Source: an uncultured Sphingorhabdus sp.
GTDB taxonomy: Bacteria; Pseudomonadota; Alphaproteobacteria; Sphingomonadales; Sphingomonadaceae
Direction: 5' to 3'
Length of the DNA stretch: 32,684 bases
NCBI GenBank assembly: GCA_905479715.1
Contig: CAJQNR010000170.1
Coordinates: 1 to 32,684, forward strand
Made by a program: the position numbers and the translations under genes. Numbering within the stretch: position 1 is the first letter of the stretch; each line of letters starts with the position of its first letter. Below the pieces are notes generated by a model, which saw only the letters and a program-made list of their open reading frames with translations, was not told where the DNA came from and searched no databases. Of the stretch, positions 8,679 to 16,576 are shown piece by piece.

Positions 8679-8747
8679 CGTCGCTCCCGTTCGGGCGGGA
8701 ACCGCTGGACAGAAATGCCAGCGGTTCCGGCTTTTGCCGGGGCGACG
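8679..8747. repeat. Cloverleaf-like palindromic intergenic repeat (REP/BIME type) between dnaK and dnaJ
   Basis: The element fills most of the gap. Its ends CGTCGC (8679-8684) and GCGACG (8742-8747) pair. Inside are CCCG-tt-CGGG (8686-8695), GGAACCGCTGG (8698-8708) with its exact complement (8718-8728), and CCGGC-tttt-GCCGG (8727-8740). Read from both ends, each half has the same plan: CGTCGC, a short GC hairpin, then GGAACCGCTGG. It therefore looks like two inverted copies of one REP unit around ACAGAAATG. Such elements are usually spread by a REP-associated tyrosine transposase; none is encoded here. It may stabilise the dnaK mRNA end or reduce read-through into dnaJ. Confidence 0.75.
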
Positions 8748-8775
8748 ATCTTTCCGCTTTGGGGGAAGCATGAGT

Positions 8776-9930
8776 ATGGCATCCGAAACCGATTATTATG
8801 AGCAATTGAACGTCTCGCGCGATTGTGATGGCGCGACGCTCAAGTCATCCTATCGCAGGCTGGCAATGCAATGGCACCCGGACAAGAATCCCGGTGATCC
8901 AGAGGCAGAAGCCAAGTTCAAGTCAATCAGCGAAGCCTATGATGTATTGAAGGATCCGCAGAAACGGGCGGCCTATGACCGTTATGGTCATGCGGCTTTT
9001 ACCAATGGCGGCGGCAATAATGCTGGCGGCGGCGGTGGCTTTGGCGGTGCGGCCTTCAACGACATCGGCGATATTTTTGAAACCATTTTCGGCGGTGGTG
9101 CCGGTGGCGGCTTTGGTGGCCAGCAGCAACAGCGCGGTCCGGCCCGTGGTGCTGACCTGCGCTATGACATGGAAATCTCACTTGAAGATGCTTTCCATGG
9201 CAAGCAGACCCAAATAGAAATTGATGTTTCGGTGAGCTGTGACGAATGCGACGGTTCCGGTGCCGAACCGGGTACCGGGGTTCAACGCTGCACGACCTGT
9301 CAGGGTCATGGCAAAGTCCGCGCTCAGCAAGGATTTTTCGTTGTCGAACGTACCTGCACCAGTTGCCAGGGTCGCGGTGAAGTGATTGAAAGTCCCTGCC
9401 ACGTCTGTCGCGGCGAAGGCCGGGTCGACAAGCCTCAGATCCTGGATGTCGAAATTCCTGCGGGCGTTGATACCGGCACACGGATTCGTCTGAGCGGCAA
9501 AGGTGAAGCCGGCGCACGCGGTGCCCCGGCTGGCGATCTTTATATTTTCATCCATCTGATCCGGCACAATATCTTTGAGCGCGAAGGGACAACTCTGTTC
9601 ACCCGCGCCCCGATCAGCTTCACTCTTGCCGCCCTGGGCGGAGAAATCACCATTCCGGGTCTGGATGGCGAGAAGCATGAAATCCGTATTCCAGCCGGTA
9701 TCCAGAGCGGCAAGCAGATCCGCCAGCGGGGGGCGGGCATGCCGGTCCTGCAAGGGCGCGGCAGTGGTGATATGGTGGTTCAGATTGACGTCGAAACGCC
9801 GACCAAGCTTTCCAAGCAACAAAAAGATCTGCTTCGTCAGTTTCAGGAGACGGAAACCGGGGCCGAGACGCCCAATTCAACCGGATTTTTTGGCAAGCTG
9901 AAAGATGCGTGGGAAGATTTGACGGATTGA
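8776..9930 (+). CDS. dnaJ: Chaperone DnaJ (Hsp40)
   Basis: A 384-residue co-chaperone that stimulates DnaK ATP hydrolysis and delivers substrates. The J domain has the HPD triad in QWHPDKNPGDPEAEAKF (about residues 33-49). A Gly/Phe-rich linker follows (GGGNNAGGGGGFGG). The zinc-finger domain has four CxxCxGxG repeats: CDECDGSG, CTTCQGHG, CTSCQGRG and CHVCRGEG. The C-terminal substrate domain begins at about ILDVEIPAGVDTG. Length matches type I DnaJ (376 in E. coli). The ATG at 8776 lies about 9 bases after GGGGGA; the ATG at 8770 is only 3 bases away, so 8776 is chosen with modest certainty. The gene lies downstream of dnaK across a repeat element and is probably heat-induced by read-through. 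Confidence 0.97.
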   Translation: MASETDYYEQLNVSRDCDGATLKSSYRRLAMQWHPDKNPGDPEAEAKFKSISEAYDVLKDPQKRAAYDRYGHAAFTNGGGNNAGGGGGFGGAAFNDIGDIFETIFGGGAGGGFGGQQQQRGPARGADLRYDMEISLEDAFHGKQTQIEIDVSVSCDECDGSGAEPGTGVQRCTTCQGHGKVRAQQGFFVVERTCTSCQGRGEVIESPCHVCRGEGRVDKPQILDVEIPAGVDTGTRIRLSGKGEAGARGAPAGDLYIFIHLIRHNIFEREGTTLFTRAPISFTLAALGGEITIPGLDGEKHEIRIPAGIQSGKQIRQRGAGMPVLQGRGSGDMVVQIDVETPTKLSKQQKDLLRQFQETETGAETPNSTGFFGKLKDAWEDLTD

Positions 9931-10151
9931 AGCTGCGGCAGCCGCATCAAAGCTGAAGCAGGCTTCCTTCCACGATCATTCTGACCAGGTTCTTTTACCT
10001 GTCAGGCGCGGTTTGCCGAGCTGTCGGACCAATGGTTTTCGAAAATGGTACTGGCATGCGACGAAAGAAGCATGAAACGGACCATTATTGCGATTTTGAG
10101 AGCGAAGCCTGCCTGCCTTCAGGGAAATGGTCGACAGGATGGTTGTGCATA
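9931..10151. other. Intergenic region after dnaJ
   Basis: No convincing gene. A small hairpin at 9934-9946 (TGCGG-CAG-CCGCA) and another at 9982-10004 (CAGGT-tctttt-ACCTG, extended by TGA/TCA past one bulged base) follow dnaJ. Neither has a T-run, so either could be a weak terminator or mRNA 3' stem. Confidence 0.35.
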
Positions 10152-10496
10152 TTATGCAAAAAGACTGCGCGTTTGCTGAATGATCGTTCCGGTATTTTCA
10201 AACCCGGTCCGGGTGAGCGATAGAGGATCACGCGCAACGTCAAAGCTATCTTCTGCCAATCTATCATAAGCGCAAATAATATCGTCCGCATAAAGCATAT
10301 TCAAATATCTCAAAGCGGACCGGAAATTCATGTCGAGTTTGCTGGATATGTCTTTGGCATTAATAGGCAAGTCATTGATTTCATGACTATATAAAATAAG
10401 TATTATATCCCAGAATTTATTGGAAAAATACTGATTATTAAAAAATTTATTCCGGTTTTTTCGTGCTGAAATCAGGCCATCGATATTTATTTTCAT
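10152..10496 (-). CDS. Small winged-helix-like putative DNA-binding protein
   Basis: A protein of 114 residues from the ATG at 10496; 129 residues if the ATG at 10541 is used. Neither start has a clear ribosome binding site, though the longer one has AAAAAGAAA upstream. The central part runs FWDIILILYSHEI...INAKDISSKLDMNFRSALRYLNMLYADDII (about 29-74). It reads like the helix-turn-helix plus wing of a MarR-like fold and recalls sphingomonad proteins with the pattern 'F-x-x-x-x-W-D-ML-x-LY'. The gene is clearly AT-rich compared with its neighbours (many AAA, AAT, ATA codons), which suggests acquisition. It diverges from a LuxR-type regulator across a palindrome. A regulatory role is inferred, not shown; targets are unknown. 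Confidence 0.55.
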   Translation of the reverse strand: MKINIDGLISARKNRNKFFNNQYFSNKFWDIILILYSHEINDLPINAKDISSKLDMNFRSALRYLNMLYADDIICAYDRLAEDSFDVARDPLSLTRTGFENTGTIIQQTRSLFA

Positions 10497-10611
10497 GGTG
10501 TTGCAATTGGCTGGTAAAATTCGTTCTATTTTTGATAGCATTATTATTATTTCTTTTTGCTTTTGGGGGGATTATTTTGTTACTGCTATATGAGGATGGT
10601 CGTTTTGAAAC

Positions 10612-10633
10612 ATGTCACGTTTCCACGTGGCAT
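10612..10633. promoter_or_regulatory. 22-bp imperfect palindrome, candidate operator in the divergent regulatory region
   Basis: Its core at 10613-10632 reads TGTCACGTTTCCACGTGGCA. Of 11 possible base pairs in the 22-bp element, 8 match. It sits about 190 bp before the LuxR-type start and about 115 bp before the winged-helix gene start (about 70 bp if the longer start is right). Size and position resemble a lux box, but the sequence lacks the classical CTG...CAG arms. Binding is inferred. Confidence 0.4.
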
Positions 10634-10823
10634 ATCCCGAAGGGCGGCACCATCGACCGTTCTGAACCACTGGCAAGCGGTTTCCGACCATGGCCTTTTT
10701 ATCCTATCTCGTGATTCCCTATTTCGCTATGATCCGGTTGTTCTGATATTATCCTCGCGGATCCCATGGTTAGAATCCGGCCATTCCCGGGGAATATCTC
10801 GACTAGAAAAGTGTGGCTTGAAC

Positions 10824-11540
10824 ATGGTATTCCTGTGGGGTCCGGCAAAAGAAAGAAGCTCAGTCTATTCGGAACTGAATGAACTGTCTGAGCAATTGAT
10901 GGCCAAAGGTGTGGCCGCCATTTCCTATCACATTACGCCGCCATTTTATTCTCAAGTATCGCAGCGGTCATCGGTCTTCCATTCCGGATATCCCGAAGAC
11001 ATTGTCAGCGCTTATCTGGATCCGGACTTTATGGAATCCGATCCCATCCCGGATCATGTCATGTCTGTCGGTCATGTGATGACCTGGCGAGAGGTGATTG
11101 CCGATCAAAAATTGACCGAGAGACATCGAAATTTTTTGAGAGTGTCAATTGAGAAGGGGTTTATCGACGGTGTTGCCGTGCCGCTTTTCGGTCCAAAAAG
11201 CAGAAATTCCTATTTGTCGATGAATTTTGGTAAAGCGATTGATCCCGCTGATGAGCAACTGGTCAGATCGCTCGTTGGAATTGCCCAGACTTGCCACAGA
11301 CGGATTTGTGCGATCATAAATCAGACGAGCAATGCCGATCCCGCCCTGTCGGAGCGGGAAAGCGAGGTCCTATATTGGATTGCCCGCGGGAAATCGAATG
11401 CCGATATGGCCACTATATTGGCTATTTCCGAAGCTACGGTCGACACCTATATCCGGCGCCTGTTCAAGAAGCTTGATGTGCACGACCGGGTCTCGGCGGT
11501 CATTGTCGGTCTCAGCAGTTCTCTGATAAAATTGCGCTGA
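10824..11540 (+). CDS. LuxR family regulator with autoinducer-binding domain (LuxR solo)
   Basis: A 238-residue two-domain regulator. The N-terminal autoinducer-binding-like domain (about 15-165) keeps Tyr64, Asp73-Pro74 and Trp88 with the same spacing as TraR Tyr61, Asp70 and Trp85. The residue equivalent to TraR Trp57 is Ile60. The C-terminal GerE helix-turn-helix (about 174-230) contains LSERESEVLYWIARGKSNADMA and TVDTYIRRLFKKLDVHDR, the classical LuxR DNA-binding pattern. No luxI-type synthase is present in the window. An in-frame extension back to 10557 exists, but it lacks domain character and is probably not translated. The ATG chosen has no strong ribosome binding site. Ligand and targets are unknown; loss of the Trp suggests a non-standard signal or none. 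Confidence 0.85.
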   Translation: MVFLWGPAKERSSVYSELNELSEQLMAKGVAAISYHITPPFYSQVSQRSSVFHSGYPEDIVSAYLDPDFMESDPIPDHVMSVGHVMTWREVIADQKLTERHRNFLRVSIEKGFIDGVAVPLFGPKSRNSYLSMNFGKAIDPADEQLVRSLVGIAQTCHRRICAIINQTSNADPALSERESEVLYWIARGKSNADMATILAISEATVDTYIRRLFKKLDVHDRVSAVIVGLSSSLIKLR

Positions 11541-12547
11541 ATGCGGCATTGCCGGAATTTGGAGATGCAGCCGGCTTCGCTCGTCCACGAGGACAGCAAC
11601 CCGTTGGCGGCAGGTATGATCTGCTTGCAATTCTGGCGAAGGTATTGGTTTGCACGGGGTAGTAAGCGGGTCAGGAAGGGACCAGCCATCCCGACCCGCT
11701 AGATTGATGTTCAGAAGCCTGTGTCAGCTGCATTGAATGGGACCACTGTGGGAATGGTGCCAGTCCGAATGGGAATAATTCCGCCAAATCATCAATCAGA
11801 TTTAGAAACGGCTGGAATGGGGATCGATTAACCGGCGGCATTAAAATTAATTCACCAACCTCATGAGTCTTGGAAATCCCGATCTTCGCTAGGAGAAGTC
11901 AGGCCATTGCTTGTTCGCGATAGCCTTGCTGCACTTCCGGACTTTTGTCGGCGAACTGGATGAAGACGGTTGTCCAGTCGCGCACGTTCCATTCAACATT
12001 GGCCTAGATACTGAACCGATAGGCCTTCACCCGGCTCGACAGCATCACAGAATAGCTGCCCGTCACATTGAGTGACGTTCCCCTGATAAAGTGGTCATCC
12101 ATGGTCGGGGGAGAGCAGAGTGGAATCTATCGTAGAAGGGGGGCTTGCCGGTCAAAAGGGATCGGCCTGTATGGAGCGTCGCATCCGCTTCGGCGGGTAA
12201 AATCGACCTGCTCCCGGTTTTTGGATTGCGAAACCCTGCTCATCGGGAATGATGTTCTCGCGCCGCAGATCGTGATGTTCGCAAATAATTTAATGTCCTA
12301 CAGCGTAGCATTCATGATAGGGTTTCAAAATGTCTCGCTCATCACCCTCCTTATATTTTCCTCAGCTTGCCAGAGGGTTGGGTGGAGTTGCTGACTCTAA
12401 TCGGAGGACCGGGATATTTTTCTTTAACACTGTAAAGTTTGTAAAGTTCATCAGATTTCGGGCAACGAATATGGACAGCGGCGTTGGATATTCTGTTCGT
12501 CAGACGGAAGGTTTCTTCGCTTTTCGGTCCCGCCGGAGCGCCTGTTG
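11541..12547. other. About 1 kb without an intact gene; appears decayed
   Basis: No open frame here looks like a real gene. The region shows mixed base composition, scattered stops, and one leftward stretch (11899-12102) that reads as a protein with a single internal stop. Short protein-like segments occur in other leftward frames at about 12120-12320, each broken by stops, including a segment HDLRRENIIPDEQGFAIQ. This fits gene remnants after insertion and decay. No inverted-repeat ends of a known insertion sequence were recognised. Confidence 0.5.
11899..12102 (-). pseudogene. Short leftward frame interrupted by one amber stop
   Basis: Starting at the ATG at 12100-12102, 32 codons (beginning MDDHFIRGTSLNVTGSYS) lead to a TAG at 12004-12006. 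The same frame then continues for 34 sense codons (ANVEWNVRDWTTVFIQF, ending REQAMA) to a TGA. If the TAG were a sense codon the frame would give 67 residues. Alternating polar and hydrophobic residues suggest beta structure. The family is not recognised, and no ribosome binding site is visible. It may be a relic of a longer gene or chance. Confidence 0.3.
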
Positions 12548-13153
12548 ATGCTGCCGTCCCTGCTCATTTTGGATGATTTTATCGCCGACCCGCTCGCGGC
12601 ACGCAACGCCGCCTTGGCGCTCAACTACGATCCTCAAAACAAGCATGGCAATTATCCGGGCCATATCTCGACCAAAGCGCTTGAAATTCAGGGACTGAAC
12701 GAGCGTATCGGGAGTATCATCAATGCGCCGGTCAAGGCCGCCCCCAATACCAGTCATCTGCATTGCCGGGTCACCCTGAAAGGAGACAAGGGGCGCAGCG
12801 GGGTACATATTGATCCGGCCTTCTATTCGGGCATTCTCTATCTGTCGCTGCCCGAACATTGCAAGGGCGGGACGGAGTTCTTTCGCCACAAGCGCACCGG
12901 TCTGGAGCGTGTGCCAACCGATCTCCCGGGGATTCACAAAGCGGGCTATGCGGATATCAATGCGCTGATCGAGGACGTGGTCAACAAGGACACCAACCAT
13001 CCCGCGCAATGGACCAAGGTGATGACGGTGCCGATGCGCTTCAACCGGCTGATCCTGTTCAGCCCCTGGATGTTCCACAACAGCGGAACGGCATTCGGCA
13101 AGACGCCGGAGGATGGCCGGCTGGTCAACCTGATGTTTTTTGCCAAGGGATAG
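12548..13153 (+). CDS. DUF6445-type putative 2-oxoglutarate/Fe(II)-dependent oxygenase
   Basis: A 201-residue protein with the pattern of DUF6445. It has an N-terminal ILDDFIADPLAARNAAL, a YPGH segment (36-39), the His-x-Asp pair GVHIDP (His87, Asp89), YLS...GGTEFF (about 98-112), then RLILFSPWMFHNSG with His177 and GRLVNLMFF with Arg191. The order HxD...H...R is the iron and 2-oxoglutarate binding set of double-stranded beta-helix oxygenases. CGGAG lies about 9 bases before the ATG, so this ATG is preferred to the TTG three bases upstream. The family is often found with flavin-dependent halogenases and TonB receptors in Caulobacterales and sphingomonads; none is nearby. Substrate unknown. 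Confidence 0.75.
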   Translation: MLPSLLILDDFIADPLAARNAALALNYDPQNKHGNYPGHISTKALEIQGLNERIGSIINAPVKAAPNTSHLHCRVTLKGDKGRSGVHIDPAFYSGILYLSLPEHCKGGTEFFRHKRTGLERVPTDLPGIHKAGYADINALIEDVVNKDTNHPAQWTKVMTVPMRFNRLILFSPWMFHNSGTAFGKTPEDGRLVNLMFFAKG

Positions 13154-13189
13154 CGGCGGTCCGGTTTCGATGTTAAACCCCGGGAATAA

Positions 13190-13216
13190 ACTGTCACTCC
13201 AGCGAGGCTGGGGGCC
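13190..13216. repeat. Possible degenerate short palindromic repeat
   Basis: A CTGTCACTC lead-in, the hairpin CCAGC-GAG-GCTGG (13199-13211) and a GGGCC tail resemble the widespread 'CGTCAYTCC-stem-GGAAACC' REP-like units of alphaproteobacteria, but with mismatches. It lies between two rightward genes and could also act as a weak 3' stem. Confidence 0.35.
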
Positions 13217-13288
13217 AAACCAACCGGACGGATAAAACAGATTGCCACCCAAAATCACTGGCCCGACGAGGAAAACAGGAGACCATAT

Positions 13289-14224
13289 ATGTCAAAATCG
13301 ATATCCAGAACTTTCGCCTTTCTGTTGCTTGCTGCCTCTCCCGTGGCGCTCTCGGCCTGCGGCGAAAGCAATGCGCAGGAAGCGGACCGCTTCGCGAATG
13401 TCGAGATCAAGGCTGAACCATTGGCTGACGGTGTCGCTGTATTGTTTGGCGCAGGCGGCAATATCGGCGTCTCTTATGGTCCCGACGGGACGATCCTGAT
13501 CGATGATCAGTTCGCACCGCTGACCGACAAGATTCAGGCTGCGGTCAAGGATCTTGGCGCCGGACCGGTCAAATATCTGATCAATACCCATTGGCATGGC
13601 GACCATACAGGCGGAAACGAGAATCTCGGTCGGTCGGGCGTGCTGATCATGGCACATGACCATGTCCGCGAAAGACTGATCGAAGGGACGGACGAAGTCC
13701 CGCCAGCCCCGTCTGCGGCATTACCGGTAATCACCTATCATGATGGTATCAAACTCCACCTCAATGGCGATGAAGTGCGGGTGCAGCATATGAAACATGG
13801 TCATACCGACGGTGACTCTATTGTGTTCTGGAAAAAGGCCAACGTGCTGCACATGGGTGATCTGTTTTTCAACAAGGTGACCTTGCCTTTCATCGATCTG
13901 AGCAGCGGCGGCAATGCGCGCGGCATTTTGGCGGCAGCGGAAAAAGTGCTGACCATGGTCGATGACGACACCAAGATCATTCCCGGCCACGGACCGATGG
14001 CAAACAAGGCGGACCTGACCGCCTATCGTGACATGATGAAGACGGTTATCGCTGCGGTGGAAAAGGCGCAGGGTGAAGGCAAGTCATTGGCACAGGTGCA
14101 GGCAATGAAACCGGCTGCAAAATGGGACGTTAACCCGGATGCCTTCATCAAGGGGGATGCCTTTGTCGAAGCGGTTTACAAGAGCCTGCAAAAACCGGTT
14201 CACGCAGAGGATCATCCGCACTAG
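13289..14224 (+). CDS. Metallo-beta-lactamase-fold hydrolase, exported lipoprotein
   Basis: A 311-residue protein with a signal sequence and lipobox LSAC (Cys24), so probably anchored in the periplasm. Zinc-binding residues of the fold are complete: HWHGDH (His101, His103, Asp105, His106), His172 in HGHTDGD, Asp191 in MGDLFF and His234 in PGHG. This fits the broad hydrolase group that includes quinoprotein-relay-like (SoxH-like) proteins and class B lactamase relatives. The substrate cannot be told; a beta-lactamase role is possible but not indicated. The ribosome binding site AGGAGA precedes the ATG by about 7 bases. The stop codon abuts the stop of the convergent patatin gene with no spacer. 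Confidence 0.88.
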   Translation: MSKSISRTFAFLLLAASPVALSACGESNAQEADRFANVEIKAEPLADGVAVLFGAGGNIGVSYGPDGTILIDDQFAPLTDKIQAAVKDLGAGPVKYLINTHWHGDHTGGNENLGRSGVLIMAHDHVRERLIEGTDEVPPAPSAALPVITYHDGIKLHLNGDEVRVQHMKHGHTDGDSIVFWKKANVLHMGDLFFNKVTLPFIDLSSGGNARGILAAAEKVLTMVDDDTKIIPGHGPMANKADLTAYRDMMKTVIAAVEKAQGEGKSLAQVQAMKPAAKWDVNPDAFIKGDAFVEAVYKSLQKPVHAEDHPH

Positions 14225-16576
14225 CTAGAGGGTCGCATTCTCGATCTCGTCGCGTAGCGAGGCAATCAGCGGTTTGACCTTGGTCAGCCGCGGTTCCTCC
14301 TCGTCGATGATTTTATGGAAGATGGTTTTCTTGAATTCCAGCTCCGTTTTGGCATCGGGGCGCTTGGCATCGGGCAGGGTGGAAAAGATGATGTCGATCA
14401 TCCGGTCGGCGCCGTGGAGGCGGCCCCAGAGATAGTCGTTTTCGCGGTAGGTGCGGCTGAAAAAGGCACCAAAGTTGTTGAATTCAATGCCTTTCAACGT
14501 CGCGGCAACGCCGCCTTTGCGAATGGTTTTGGCATCCTCGGGAGAGATGCGATCGACCTTGATCGGGTCGAATTCGTCGAGCCCTTCCCCCTGAAGCAGG
14601 GGCAGGGTAGCGATGTCGTAGAAAGGAAAGCCGAGGAAGGCGAGCAGCATCGACCGTTTTTCTGCCTTGGGAACCATGGCGAGTGCTTCCGCCAGCTTGG
14701 CATCGACGATCGCGTCGGCGGCCGTCAGGTCACGGGCCTTGGCAAGCACCTCCAGCATCACTCCGGGCTTGTCGGCGGCTTGTTCGGCAACGGTTGCATA
14801 TTCATCGCCAAGATAGTCAATCGTTTCACGCTCGATATAGAGAGAGAGGCAATCATAGATGACATCATGCACCGTCTCCATGACATCATAGTCGGACGGA
14901 TTGGCGCGATCGAGGTCTTCGGCAAGCTGTCGGGCGAGGAACCGGAGCCGGCGCACGCGGAACCCAAGATCATGTTGCCGGAAAAACTCCGCTGCAAGCT
15001 TTGTCGGGCCACCGCTTTTCAGCCCGATATTGTCAAGTCCGCGGTGGCGGATTTCCGCCCACAAGGCGTTGCGCAACTGAGGGTGGTTATGCCCATTGGG
15101 ATCAGCCTTGGCCCTCCGCACGGTGTTCGCAATATCCTCGATCACCGTCGCCAGCCTGAGGTGCCCGTAAGCGCTATAGGAGAATCCGGCGAGCTTGGCC
15201 GCCTTGTCTCGCGACTTGCGGCGCCAGGCTGCCACGCGTGCTGCCGTTGGCCGGTCGAGAAAGAAGGTGCGTCCGAACAGGCTCTCGACATGTTGCTCGA
15301 CTTCGCCACGCAAATTCTCGGTGATCAGCCGCATCTGGCTGATCCGGTTGGACCGGCCGGCGATGGCGTTGAGACTGTCTCTGATCGGCTGTTCGCGAGG
15401 AATATTGGAGATTGCTCCGAAAATGGTGGAGAAAAAACCTGGCAACGCTTCATTCTCGGCTTCCTGCGCCGCCTGCAGGCGTTGGTGCGCCTTGTCACTT
15501 TTCGCGACATCAAGATCGGGGCGGGGGTCGATATAGACGAAACGCCGGTCAACCTCGCGTTTGGCGGGCCGGTTCTTCAATGCCTCTATCGCTTGTGTAA
15601 AGGGAGCGTTGGCGAGGACCGAACCATCGATAAGGACGGTGTCTTCGGCCGTGCCGGCACGGAACTGGTTGGGCAATATACGCTTGAGAAAGGTCGAACG
15701 TCCTTCCCAGACATATTCATGGTCGGACAGCAGATCATCCAGTTCTCTTACCGAGAATGGCGGGAAAGCACCTGGAAAACTCGCAGTGGCGCGGCCGGCG
15801 AAGGTCAGCGCGGCCGGATCGGCAATGGCGTCGTCTCTCTTGCCTCTGGTCGTAAAGCCGATGGTGATGCGATGCTCCATCTCCAATGCTTCGGGCGGGC
15901 TGTGCAGTTGCAGCTTCTCGGGGTGGCCGACAAAATCGGTCACCGTGACGAACAGATCAAGCGGCTGGCCGGGTGGCAGCAGCCGCGGACCGCGTTCCGT
16001 CGCCCGGACCGCTGCCAGCGCATCCCAGATCAGTCCGCTGAACACCTTGCCGCCGAAAGGCGGTGCAAACCATCGGGCGCGGACGAAGCGGGAGAGCTTC
16101 ATCTTGACCTCTTCGCGGGCTTCCTTCGATACGGTCTGTTCGACGGCGCCTCCCTTGCGGCCCAGCGCCATCCACGCAATCGGCTCGGCCCAGAATTTGG
16201 AAAAGCGCGAAAGCGGTCGCGCATCCGGATCGAGCAGCTTGTCAACATCGGCGGTGTCGAGCCACAGGTCGGTCAGCGGATCGAGCGACTGGCCCGACAA
16301 TATCGCTTGCGACAGGAATATCCCGTTGATACCGCCCGCGCTAGCTCCGGAAATAATATCGGGCAATATTCTCAATCTTGTTCCGGTATCCCGTTCAAGC
16401 CACTCAAGAATATCATAATAAATACCGCGGCTGCATTGGTCGACCCGTGCACCATCGTGAAAATCCCGGCTCGCTTGTGCCAGTTTCCAGATTTCCTTGG
16501 TAATGCCGTGCATGTAGATAGCCAGACTAACGCCGCCATAGCAGATCAAGGCCAGTCTGAGTTCTTTCTGCCGCAT
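14225..16576 (-). CDS. Patatin-like phospholipase, large form (DUF3376-type C-terminus)
   Basis: A 783-residue cytosolic or membrane-associated protein. The patatin domain covers about residues 5-330: LICYGGVSLAIYMHG (oxyanion region), the nucleophile elbow GASAGG with Ser79, and the catalytic Asp317 in IDGSVLANAPF. Most patatins have DGG or DGA at that point. The following 450 residues are charged and helical and match the layout of proteins annotated 'patatin-like protein' with DUF3376, known in actinobacteria and sphingomonads. The expected activity is acyl-ester hydrolysis of lipids; the role is unknown. No signal peptide is seen. The start is ATG with only AAAAAG as a weak ribosome binding site. 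Confidence 0.88.
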   Translation of the reverse strand: MRQKELRLALICYGGVSLAIYMHGITKEIWKLAQASRDFHDGARVDQCSRGIYYDILEWLERDTGTRLRILPDIISGASAGGINGIFLSQAILSGQSLDPLTDLWLDTADVDKLLDPDARPLSRFSKFWAEPIAWMALGRKGGAVEQTVSKEAREEVKMKLSRFVRARWFAPPFGGKVFSGLIWDALAAVRATERGPRLLPPGQPLDLFVTVTDFVGHPEKLQLHSPPEALEMEHRITIGFTTRGKRDDAIADPAALTFAGRATASFPGAFPPFSVRELDDLLSDHEYVWEGRSTFLKRILPNQFRAGTAEDTVLIDGSVLANAPFTQAIEALKNRPAKREVDRRFVYIDPRPDLDVAKSDKAHQRLQAAQEAENEALPGFFSTIFGAISNIPREQPIRDSLNAIAGRSNRISQMRLITENLRGEVEQHVESLFGRTFFLDRPTAARVAAWRRKSRDKAAKLAGFSYSAYGHLRLATVIEDIANTVRRAKADPNGHNHPQLRNALWAEIRHRGLDNIGLKSGGPTKLAAEFFRQHDLGFRVRRLRFLARQLAEDLDRANPSDYDVMETVHDVIYDCLSLYIERETIDYLGDEYATVAEQAADKPGVMLEVLAKARDLTAADAIVDAKLAEALAMVPKAEKRSMLLAFLGFPFYDIATLPLLQGEGLDEFDPIKVDRISPEDAKTIRKGGVAATLKGIEFNNFGAFFSRTYRENDYLWGRLHGADRMIDIIFSTLPDAKRPDAKTELEFKKTIFHKIIDEEEPRLTKVKPLIASLRDEIENATL

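Noticed and set aside
8670-8775. tRNA-like cloverleaf between dnaK and dnaJ
   Set aside because: The stems do not have tRNA dimensions, there is no T-loop or anticodon arm, and both halves are copies of one repeat unit.
10032-10223. Possible 63-aa protein with Cys pairs after dnaJ
   Set aside because: It overlaps the end of the leftward regulator gene, has no ribosome binding site and the CxxC could be chance.
10557-10823. In-frame N-terminal extension of the LuxR-type gene
   Set aside because: The extension adds 89 residues with no LuxR-family similarity, and the palindrome and likely promoter lie inside it.
12068-12394. Rightward 108-aa frame in the gene-poor kilobase
   Set aside because: No start signal or domain, and it opposes decayed leftward frames.
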